8,320 nucleotides of DNA from Bacteroidales bacterium. GTDB taxonomy: Bacteria; Bacteroidota; Bacteroidia; Bacteroidales; UBA932. Of the stretch, positions 1 to 5,784 are shown piece by piece. Each line of letters begins with the position of its first letter. The first letter of the stretch is position 1. The translations under genes and the position numbers were made by a program. The DNA lies in contig JAEENZ010000251.1 in assembly GCA_016283985.1 (NCBI GenBank), positions 1-8,320 on the forward strand, given 5' to 3'. Under the pieces are notes generated by a model that saw nothing but the letters and a program-made list of their open reading frames with translations, did not search any database and was not told where the DNA came from.

Positions 1-2
1 CT

Positions 3-2876
3 CCGGCGTGGGGCCAGCCCACGGGAATGCGCATCCGCCCCGGCCAGGGGAGTGACAGGGCCTTCTTCGTGATGATGGAGGTGGCAGACTCTCTTTCCGG
101 AGAGCCCGTGCCCTTCGCATCCGTGTACCTGAAGCCGTCGAAGGACACCATTATCACCAACTTCACCCTTTCCGATGCCAAGGGAAAAGCCTTTCTGAGC
201 AACGTGGTGCGCGGGGAATACAGCGTCAACGTGGAGATGATGGGATATCTGCCCTACCGGAAGGTGATGTATTTCACCAGCGGCAAGGACCTTGGCAGGA
301 TACTGATGAAGGAAGACAAGCAGATGCTGGAGGCAGCCACGGTTTCGGCAGCCGTCGCCCCCGTGGAGATGAAGGGGGATACCCTTGTCTATAATGCGGC
401 GGCTTATTCCATCGCCGAGAACGACGTGCTGAGGGACCTTCTCAAGAAGATGCCCGGCATCGAGGTTGAGGAGGACGGTTCCGTGAAGGTGCAGGGCGAG
501 AGCGTGAACCAGATCACGGTGAACGGGCGAACTTTCTTTATGGGCGACAAGCGTGCCGCGCTGGACAATCTGCCCGCCAAGGCTGTGGAAAAGATCAAGG
601 TGACCGACCACGAGTCGGATATGGAAAGGATTACCGGAGTCAAGAAGAATTCGGAAACGCGCACCCGGAACATGGACGTGTCGCTGAAACAGGAATATAA
701 AACCGGCACTTTCGGGAACTTGCAGGCATATGGCGGATCGTCTATTCCATCCAAGGACCAGGACGAGATGCTGGCCAGCATTCCTTTCCTCTGGAACGGC
801 TCCGGAATGCTGTCCCATTTTCAGGAAAAAGACCAGCTGACGCTCATAGGGCGCTGGCAGAATGTGGATAACGGTTCCCGTATGGTAGTCCGTCAGGGCT
901 CCGGCCTCACCACGGGCGGCCAGGCGGGTGTAAACTATAACACCGACCGAATCAAAAAAGCAGATGCGGGCGTAAGTGTCTATTACAACGGCACTTCCAA
1001 AGATAACGCGTCACGCTCTTCAAGCGAGGAATTCCCGCTTTCCGGCGATGAGGTTCATTCCGTCAAGACCAGCAATTCCACCACGGATGCGCATCAGGTG
1101 ACGGCCAGCCTGAGCCTGCGGCCGAAGCGTAATCAAAGAGGCCTCTTCTTCGACTTCGACCCCAGAATCACTTTCCGCGACCAAAGCTCCGTCAGCGCTT
1201 CCACTTCGGCCTCCGAGGTGAATGGTGTTCAGAGCAACAGCTCCAATTCGAACAACAGTTCCAAGTCGCGGTCCCTGAGCTCGAACGGACGGCTGACGTT
1301 CGCATACGGCAAGTTTGCCAAGAAGGGCCGTTCCGTGAGTGTGAACGGGCAATACGATATTGGCGGAAGCAAGGGTGACAGCAGGGATTATTCCCTTACC
1401 CGGTATGCGGCCTCCGGTGCATCCAGCGAACGGGACCTGCATTACGACAATAACGGCGGCAACGGGTCCGGCAGCCTTTCGGTTGGTTATGCGGAGCCGA
1501 TAGCCGATAAGTGGAAGATCCAGACTACGATGGACGGAAGCGTTTCCCGTTCCCGACAGAACAAGGATGCGTTCAATGCCGACGGCAGTGCCAATGATTA
1601 CTATACGACCGCTTCGCTGAACAGGTCCCTCACCGGCCGCGGTGCGGTGCTGGCGCAGTACAGCACCGATAAGTCGGTTTTGCAGGCCGGTATTTCCGTC
1701 AACTCCAGCAATCTTTACACATATTCCAAATCGCTGGGTCAGGAAAAGGAACTTGGAATAGGGGAGTGGCTGTGGAACTGGGCTCCTCAATTGAGCTATT
1801 CGCACGGCAATACCTACATATCCTACCACGGCCATTCTTCCCAGCCCAATCAGGAAAAGATGATATCGCTTCTGGACATTACCGATCCTCTCCGCATCTC
1901 CACGGGTAATATCTATCTACGTCCCGGATTCACTCATACCCTTTCTTTCCGTGCCGGAACCGGCAGACGCAGGGGAGGGCGTGTCAGCCTGGAAGACAGG
2001 CTAAGCGGGGCACGCGAGATGAGCCGCGGGTCCCTCAATGTGAATGTGTCGGCCTCCATGAATCAAAATTCGGTGGTGAGCGCCACCTGGTACGATGCCG
2101 ACCGTGTGCGCTATACCGTGCCGGTGAATACGCGCCGGCCGGCCTGGGCGGGGAGAACCTCTGTCAACGGCTATCGGGCATTGGACCAGAAACAGTACTG
2201 GCGCTTGATGTTCTTCGGAAAGGTTAGCTTCCAATCCAGCGTCAATTACCAGCCAGTCGGCACGCTGCCCGGAATCGACAGCAAGACCTTCGATTACAAT
2301 GCCTTTATGGCCAGTTTCTGGGGAGATACTTCGGGCAACCGATTCTACGACGGCAGCAGCGGTTTCCGCGAGAGCCTTACCATGCAGCTCGGATACAACA
2401 CCACCCTGGACCTGACATATTCCAATCCCCGCAAACTCCGCTTTACCTTCACGAACGCATTCTCCGGCAGCAACGCCTGGTATTCCCTGGACAACAAGGC
2501 CAACACGAATACCTATGTGTATACCCTTTCGCTGGATGCCACGTACACCACTCCACATCAGTTCAAGCTGGACGGGTATTACTCATTGCAACGTTATTTC
2601 GGTTATTCTGACAGTTTTTCGAAACTTACCAATGCCCTCAACTTTACTGTGACCAAGGACTGGCGTGCATTTACCTTCAGCGCGCAGGCGAGGGACATCC
2701 TCAATAACGGCCTCACCGTTTCGCACTCCGTGAGCGAAACCGGCACTACGGACAGCTACCGCCTCTCCATGGGGCGTCATTTCCTGCTGGGTGTCACCTG
2801 GCGTTTCGGCCGTATGGGCAATATGCAGATGAACCGTGCCAACAGGGCTTCGGAGGGTATCCAAAGAGACTTTTAA
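3..2876 (+). CDS. Outer-membrane beta-barrel protein with carboxypeptidase-regulatory-like domain (TonB-receptor-like), 5' partial
   Basis: Predicted outer-membrane barrel of the OMP_b-brl_3 / TonB-dependent-receptor-like group; its cargo cannot be told from sequence. The frame is open from base 3 without a stop, the first in-window ATG is at 27, and no signal peptide is visible, so the true start and signal peptide probably lie just outside the window. Numbering from that ATG: residues about 14-95 form a carboxypeptidase-regulatory-like beta-sandwich (SLSGEPVPFASVYLK ... GYLPYRK), about 100-200 a plug-like segment (GDTLVYNAAAY, LRDLLKKMPGIEVEEDG, ITVNGRTFFMGD, NLPAKAVEKIKV), and about 210-930 alternating aromatic beta-strands with Ser/Asn/Gly-rich loops. 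A close Bacteroidales family has the same order and is about 1000 residues long. No TonB box can be judged because the N-terminus is missing. The next gene follows after 3 nt, suggesting co-transcription. Confidence 0.9.
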   Translation, partial: PAWGQPTGMRIRPGQGSDRAFFVMMEVADSLSGEPVPFASVYLKPSKDTIITNFTLSDAKGKAFLSNVVRGEYSVNVEMMGYLPYRKVMYFTSGKDLGRILMKEDKQMLEAATVSAAVAPVEMKGDTLVYNAAAYSIAENDVLRDLLKKMPGIEVEEDGSVKVQGESVNQITVNGRTFFMGDKRAALDNLPAKAVEKIKVTDHESDMERITGVKKNSETRTRNMDVSLKQEYKTGTFGNLQAYGGSSIPSKDQDEMLASIPFLWNGSGMLSHFQEKDQLTLIGRWQNVDNGSRMVVRQGSGLTTGGQAGVNYNTDRIKKADAGVSVYYNGTSKDNASRSSSEEFPLSGDEVHSVKTSNSTTDAHQVTASLSLRPKRNQRGLFFDFDPRITFRDQSSVSASTSASEVNGVQSNSSNSNNSSKSRSLSSNGRLTFAYGKFAKKGRSVSVNGQYDIGGSKGDSRDYSLTRYAASGASSERDLHYDNNGGNGSGSLSVGYAEPIADKWKIQTTMDGSVSRSRQNKDAFNADGSANDYYTTASLNRSLTGRGAVLAQYSTDKSVLQAGISVNSSNLYTYSKSLGQEKELGIGEWLWNWAPQLSYSHGNTYISYHGHSSQPNQEKMISLLDITDPLRISTGNIYLRPGFTHTLSFRAGTGRRRGGRVSLEDRLSGAREMSRGSLNVNVSASMNQNSVVSATWYDADRVRYTVPVNTRRPAWAGRTSVNGYRALDQKQYWRLMFFGKVSFQSSVNYQPVGTLPGIDSKTFDYNAFMASFWGDTSGNRFYDGSSGFRESLTMQLGYNTTLDLTYSNPRKLRFTFTNAFSGSNAWYSLDNKANTNTYVYTLSLDATYTTPHQFKLDGYYSLQRYFGYSDSFSKLTNALNFTVTKDWRAFTFSAQARDILNNGLTVSHSVSETGTTDSYRLSMGRHFLLGVTWRFGRMGNMQMNRANRASEGIQRDF

Positions 2877-2879
2877 ACT

Positions 2880-4145
2880 ATGAAACGAGCACTTTGTCTA
2901 TTGATGGCGCTGCTGCTGGCGCTCCCGCTTGGAGCCAAGCGTCTGCGCGTGGCGTTCGTGGGTGATCCACAGGTGGATAACGAAAAGGAACTGGGCTATG
3001 CCCGACGCTCGATATATAAGGAACTCCGTGAGCGTAAGGACCTGGATCTTGCCATCTTCCTCGGAGACCTGGTGAACGACGATGTGGCGTTTCTTGCCCC
3101 CAGCAGGGCAACTCTGGATTCGCTCCCGTGCCCCTGGGCCTGTGTGCCGGGCAATCACGACCGGGACGTGTACCGCGTGAAAGGCCAGGCCAGGGATATG
3201 GCCACATATACCCGTGTAATCCACGCTCCGGACACTTGTTTCGAACGTGCGGGAGTCAGTTTCATCATGATGAATGATGTGCGCCTGGTGGGCACCGGAG
3301 GCTATGAAGGAGGTTTCCGTGAAGACCAGAAGGCCTGGCTTCGAAAGCAGCTGGAATCGATCCCTGCCGACCGTCTGGCCGTTCTTTGCGCCCACATCCC
3401 TTTCAATGAATTCAAGGCAAAAGACTCTCTTGAGACCATACTGAGCATCCATCCCAAGATGCTTTTGATGTGCGGTCACACTCATACTATGGCCCGCTCC
3501 AAGCTGGTTTTCCCTTCCGGCCTGGCTCTGGAAGAGGTGCTTGCGGGAGCCGCCTGCGGATCGTGGTGGCGCGGCCGTCCCGACAGTCACGGCATCCCTT
3601 CAGCCACGCAGAACTGCGGAGCGCCGCGCTGCTATTATGTGGTGGATTTCAAGGACGGTGACTATCGCCTGGACTATAAGGTGATAGGGGAGCCCGCCTC
3701 GGTAAAGGCATCGGCCACCCTGATGGATTCTACGCGTCTGGTGCTGAATGTCTATGGCGGTGCCGTCTTCGGAGAAGTGCAGGTGAAACTGCCCGGCCGC
3801 CGCGGCTGGATATCCATCCCCCGCCATAAAGAAGTCGCCCCCGAAGTGCTGGAGACCTACAACTTCAACAAAACCCTGGAGAAGCGCAGCCGCAATCCTC
3901 TGTTCATCCCCATGCTGCGGCAGAAATCCCCCCACATCTGGTCCCTGGACTTCGCCGACGATCCCTCTGCCCTTGCCGCCCTCCGCTCCGCGGCCTCTAT
4001 TGCTGCTCATGGGGCTTCCCCTGCTGCACCTGGAGCTTCTGCCGCTGCGCCCGTGGCGTCCGGCACCCGCGCCCGCCCTATCCGCATCCGCTACCGCGAC
4101 CCCTCGATGCGATTCTCCTGCCGCTGCGTGGTTAGAACTTGGTAA
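2880..4145 (+). CDS. Exported calcineurin-like metallophosphoesterase
   Basis: Predicted metal-dependent phosphoesterase; the substrate is unknown. Residues 1-19 form a signal peptide (KR then a long Leu/Ala core, LGA cleavage), so it should act in the periplasm or be surface-exposed. The metal-site motifs are present in order: D29-P-Q31, GD 62-63, GNHD 91-94, AH 171-172 and GHTH 199-202. They are followed by the SWWRG...HGIP...APRCYYVVDF block (228-257) that I know from Bacteroidales phosphoesterases with a C-terminal Metallophos_C-like domain. That C-terminal domain runs from about 260 to 421 and contains an Ala/Pro/Gly/Ser-rich stretch (363-396) before a last strand pair (PIRIRYRD...). The extra N-terminal domain often found in these proteins is absent. 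The start is 3 nt after the upstream barrel gene and no Shine-Dalgarno is visible, as is usual in Bacteroidetes. The enzyme class is secure; the role is not. Confidence 0.9.
   Translation: MKRALCLLMALLLALPLGAKRLRVAFVGDPQVDNEKELGYARRSIYKELRERKDLDLAIFLGDLVNDDVAFLAPSRATLDSLPCPWACVPGNHDRDVYRVKGQARDMATYTRVIHAPDTCFERAGVSFIMMNDVRLVGTGGYEGGFREDQKAWLRKQLESIPADRLAVLCAHIPFNEFKAKDSLETILSIHPKMLLMCGHTHTMARSKLVFPSGLALEEVLAGAACGSWWRGRPDSHGIPSATQNCGAPRCYYVVDFKDGDYRLDYKVIGEPASVKASATLMDSTRLVLNVYGGAVFGEVQVKLPGRRGWISIPRHKEVAPEVLETYNFNKTLEKRSRNPLFIPMLRQKSPHIWSLDFADDPSALAALRSAASIAAHGASPAAPGASAAAPVASGTRARPIRIRYRDPSMRFSCRCVVRTW
3966..4067 (+). repeat. Ala/Pro/Gly/Ser-rich low-complexity coding segment
   Basis: This part of the phosphoesterase gene encodes residues about 363-396, made almost only of Ala, Pro, Ser and Gly, with an imperfect protein repeat (GASPAAP then GASAAAP). 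The DNA is built from repeated gct/gcc/cct-type codons, which suggests growth by slippage. It sits where homologues usually have a short turn before the last beta-strands. Confidence 0.6.
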
Positions 4146-4183
4146 CGCGCCTTGCCCGAGTATTTTCCGGCAGAGGACTTGGC

Positions 4184-4203
4184 GGATAATCCACTGATAA
4201 TCA
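4184..4203. promoter_or_regulatory. Pair of GATnATC palindromes, operator-like
   Basis: GGATAATCC (4184-4192) and TGATAATCA (4195-4203) are both perfect 9-nt palindromes around a central base, and their centres are 11 bp apart, about one helical turn. This spacing is typical of paired half-operators, but no regulator is known from the window. A related palindrome, TTGATTATCAA, lies at 5732-5742. The regulatory role is inferred only. Confidence 0.3.
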
Positions 4204-4215
4204 ACTTATTACGTT

Positions 4216-4247
4216 AAGTCGTGTGCTTCTGCAACAGCATGCGACTT
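4216..4247. repeat. Imperfect palindrome/hairpin upstream of the transposase-like gene (REP-like candidate)
   Basis: The arms AAGTCGTGTGC (4216-4226) and GCATGCGACTT (4237-4247) can pair over 11 positions, with nine Watson-Crick and two adjacent G.T pairs and a 10-nt loop. It lies 121 nt before a RAYT-type transposase gene, and such genes act on REP hairpins elsewhere. It could instead stabilise or end the upstream phosphoesterase transcript, 70 nt after its stop, but no clear T-run follows. Only one copy is visible in this window. Confidence 0.45.
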
Positions 4248-4296
4248 CATGTAATTATTTGTTCATCAGCCACTTGAACGCCAAGCAGAAAACCAC

Positions 4297-4326
4297 TTGC
4301 TTTTAACTCGAAAAGCATTATCTTCG
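4297..4326 (+). promoter_or_regulatory. Candidate Bacteroidetes-type promoter for the transposase-like gene
   Basis: TTG at 4297-4299 is followed after 19 nt by TATCTTCG at 4319-4326, one base off the TAnnTTTG -7 box. This matches the known Bacteroides -33/-7 layout. Transcription would start near 4330, leaving an untranslated leader of roughly 35-40 nt before the ATG at 4369. Confidence 0.45.
4298..4317. repeat. Perfect 7-bp hairpin in the spacer of the candidate promoter
   Basis: TGCTTTT (4298-4304) and AAAAGCA (4311-4317) are perfect inverted arms around a 6-nt loop. The hairpin fills most of the -33/-7 spacer upstream of the transposase-like gene. A competing 5-bp pairing, AAGCA (4283-4287) with TGCTT (4298-4302), uses part of the same arm. 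It could be a protein-binding palindrome or chance in AT-rich DNA. Confidence 0.35.
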
Positions 4327-4368
4327 TAACCAGAGCCGAAGGATCGGTGAAGAAAGATTATAGAAGAT

Positions 4369-5280
4369 ATGGAGAGAAAGAACAACAGTGCCATTATGCA
4401 CATCTATCAGAGATCTGTGGGGAAGTTTATCATTTTCTACACGGTATCCGATTTCCTTGTTTATTTTACCTTGGTTTGTGTGGCATCACGCAAGCATAAA
4501 GTGCGCGTTCTGGCTTTAAGTCCGATGTTCGACCATATTCATCAGATGATAGAAATCAACGAGGAGTCGGATCTTCCTTCTTTTGAAAGAGATGTTCTGG
4601 GTGGATATTCAAAAGCATTCAATAAGAGTATTGATTCATCTGGGAGCATTTTTGAACGCAGGTTTGGACGAGCGGTGAAGACTGGATCGAAAAAAATCAG
4701 AACAACAGCATCTTACGTTGTCAATAATCCAGGTGAGAAGGGATTGTGTAAAAGAGCCGAACAGTATCGTTGGACTTTTCTCTCATATGCCGTGAGTGCG
4801 CATCCGTTCTCGGAAAAGATCGATTTAAGCAAAGCATCCAGGCCATTAAGGAGGGCACTGAAGGAAGTTGACATTTGCCGGGCTGAGGATAAGGTGTTGA
4901 ACTACAAACAATTGGAACGATGGTTCGAGCCTTTGTCCAAAAAGGAGAAAAACCAACTGACAGACTATATAATCAGCAAATACAATTGTATAGATTACGG
5001 CCGTTTGATATCATTTTATGGCTCATACGAAAAAATGTGCCTGGCGTTTGCATCCAATCAGGGGTCGGAATTTGACATTAATGAGGAGTTTGAAAAAGGT
5101 GGGCATATGGTTTATTACAGAATCAGTGCCGCTCTGGTTAAACTACATTCTTTCCCGAACGTAAAAGATGTATTGAAACTGTCTGTTTCCCAAAGAGTGG
5201 AACTGATGAATGAATTGCTATATGAGACGGACGCTGAGCAATGGCAATTGATGAAATACCTGCATTTGAAAAAGGGATGA
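4369..5280 (+). CDS. REP-associated / IS200-like Y1 (HUH) transposase-family protein
   Basis: Predicted single-strand DNA nuclease-transposase of the Y1 group, of the kind called RAYT. The N-terminus HIYQRSVGKFIIFYTVSDFLVYF matches Bacteroidales members. The HUH metal motif is H56-I-H58 in MFDHIH, and the likely catalytic tyrosine is Y116 in SYVVNNPGEKGL, matching the family pattern Y-x-x-x-NP-x-x-x-GL. FERRFG (95-100) and YRW (133-135) are further family landmarks, so the active site looks intact. The C-terminal 140 residues are an extension ending in a helix-turn-helix-like segment (about 271-300, LSVSQRVELMNELLYE...). At 303 residues it is complete. The gene is AT-richer than its neighbours (23 of 60 G+C in 4381-4440 against 37 of 60 in 7081-7140), which suggests separate ancestry. 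No terminal inverted repeats or target duplication were recognised, so it may be domesticated rather than a live element. ATG 4369 is preferred; ATG 4396 is possible. Confidence 0.85.
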   Translation: MERKNNSAIMHIYQRSVGKFIIFYTVSDFLVYFTLVCVASRKHKVRVLALSPMFDHIHQMIEINEESDLPSFERDVLGGYSKAFNKSIDSSGSIFERRFGRAVKTGSKKIRTTASYVVNNPGEKGLCKRAEQYRWTFLSYAVSAHPFSEKIDLSKASRPLRRALKEVDICRAEDKVLNYKQLERWFEPLSKKEKNQLTDYIISKYNCIDYGRLISFYGSYEKMCLAFASNQGSEFDINEEFEKGGHMVYYRISAALVKLHSFPNVKDVLKLSVSQRVELMNELLYETDAEQWQLMKYLHLKKG

Positions 5281-5295
5281 TTTATGCTATCTTTG
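5265..5295 (+). promoter_or_regulatory. Bacteroidetes-type promoter for the YgjP-like gene, overlapping the end of the transposase gene
   Basis: TTTG at 5265-5268, 19 nt, then TATCTTTG at 5288-5295 is an exact match to the Bacteroides -33/-7 consensus. The -33 box is inside the last codons of the transposase-like gene. The -7 box is framed by inverted arms TATGC (5283-5287) and GCATA (5295-5299). Transcription would begin at about 5299-5303. Confidence 0.7.
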
Positions 5296-5299
5296 CATA

Positions 5300-5713
5300 G
5301 TGCGAATAACATTGGCTGACATATTGTCCGGAAGGGTGCGGATTGTGGTCCGCAGGCGCAGGGCAAGGCGGACGCTGGCAGAGACGCCTGAAGTGGCTGA
5401 GTTGCGCAAACAGGCCAAGGCATATCTGCCCGGGCGGCTTGCAGAACTGGCTGCGCAGCATGGTTTCAGCTATAACCAGGTGCGCATCAAACACAATGTG
5501 AGCAACTGGGGCAGTTGTTCGGTGAAGAAGAACATCAACCTGAATCTGAACCTGATGCGGCTGCCAGCCGAACTGCGGGACTACGTGATGCTCCACGAGC
5601 TTTGCCACTTGAAGTATATGAACCACGGCAAAGAGTTCCACGCCCTGCTGGAAAGCATCTGCCCGAACCATAAGGCACTGCGCAGGCAGTTACGGGATTA
5701 TAAGCTTCTGTAA
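5300..5713 (+). CDS. Short YgjP/SprT-like (DUF45) zinc metallopeptidase-family protein
   Basis: Predicted zinc-dependent hydrolase of the YgjP-like group. The zinc motif is H99-E-L-C-H103 with a likely third ligand in MNHGKEFH (H109 or H114), preceded by the family block VSNWGSCS (67-74) and INLNLNLMRLP. The C-terminal half, from about residue 36 onward (LRKQAKAYLPGRLAELAAQHGF), is complete and well conserved. The N-terminus is odd: a VRIVVRRRRARR segment, resembling the start of full-length proteins, joins almost directly to the catalytic half, so about 90 residues of the usual N-terminal beta domain are absent (family about 220-240 residues, here 137). The start is uncertain. GTG 5300 is the first usable codon, since the frame has a stop at 5267-5269 and no ATG before the conserved region; TTG 5312 is possible. 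It has its own promoter just upstream, so translation may be leaderless. The substrate is unknown. Confidence 0.75.
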   Translation: MRITLADILSGRVRIVVRRRRARRTLAETPEVAELRKQAKAYLPGRLAELAAQHGFSYNQVRIKHNVSNWGSCSVKKNINLNLNLMRLPAELRDYVMLHELCHLKYMNHGKEFHALLESICPNHKALRRQLRDYKLL

Positions 5714-5731
5714 GGCTTGGCGCGGAAATGT

Positions 5732-5742
5732 TTGATTATCAA
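5732..5742. promoter_or_regulatory. TTGATTATCAA palindrome upstream of the small exported protein gene
   Basis: A perfect 5-1-5 inverted repeat in the 71-nt gap between the YgjP-like gene and the next gene. Ten of its bases (5732-5741) are the reverse complement of TGATAATCAA at 4195-4204. The spacing (1 nt between arms) differs from an FNR box (4 nt), so I do not call it one. An operator role is only suggested by symmetry and position. Confidence 0.25.
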
Positions 5743-5784
5743 TAAATTAGAATAATTGGAGTGCTCGACTGAAGACACGCATAT

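Noticed and set aside
1020..1835. 271-codon open frame on the - strand inside the barrel gene
   Set aside because: It is antisense to a clearly coding frame, shows no domain or signal, and such long shadows are common in GC-rich coding DNA.
2898..3590. 230-codon open frame on the - strand inside the phosphoesterase gene
   Set aside because: It lies wholly opposite conserved metal-site motifs, and its translation shows no recognisable domain.
3973..4197. Second + frame across the end of the phosphoesterase, considered as evidence for a frameshift
   Set aside because: The main frame still ends with plausible domain strands, while the alternative frame gives only a Pro/Leu-rich product of the repetitive DNA.
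4146..4368. tRNA, small structured RNA or CRISPR repeat in the non-coding gap
   Set aside because: No cloverleaf, no CCA end and no regularly spaced repeats were seen; only the small palindromes and promoter listed above.
5702..5718. 6-bp hairpin overlapping the stop of the YgjP-like gene as a terminator
   Set aside because: The stem is weak, includes a G.T pair, and is followed by GC-rich sequence rather than a T-run.
5731..5760. Promoter for the small exported protein (TTTG 5731-5734 with TAATTGGA 5753-5760)
   Set aside because: The second box matches only half of TAnnTTTG, so it is too weak to list as a promoter.
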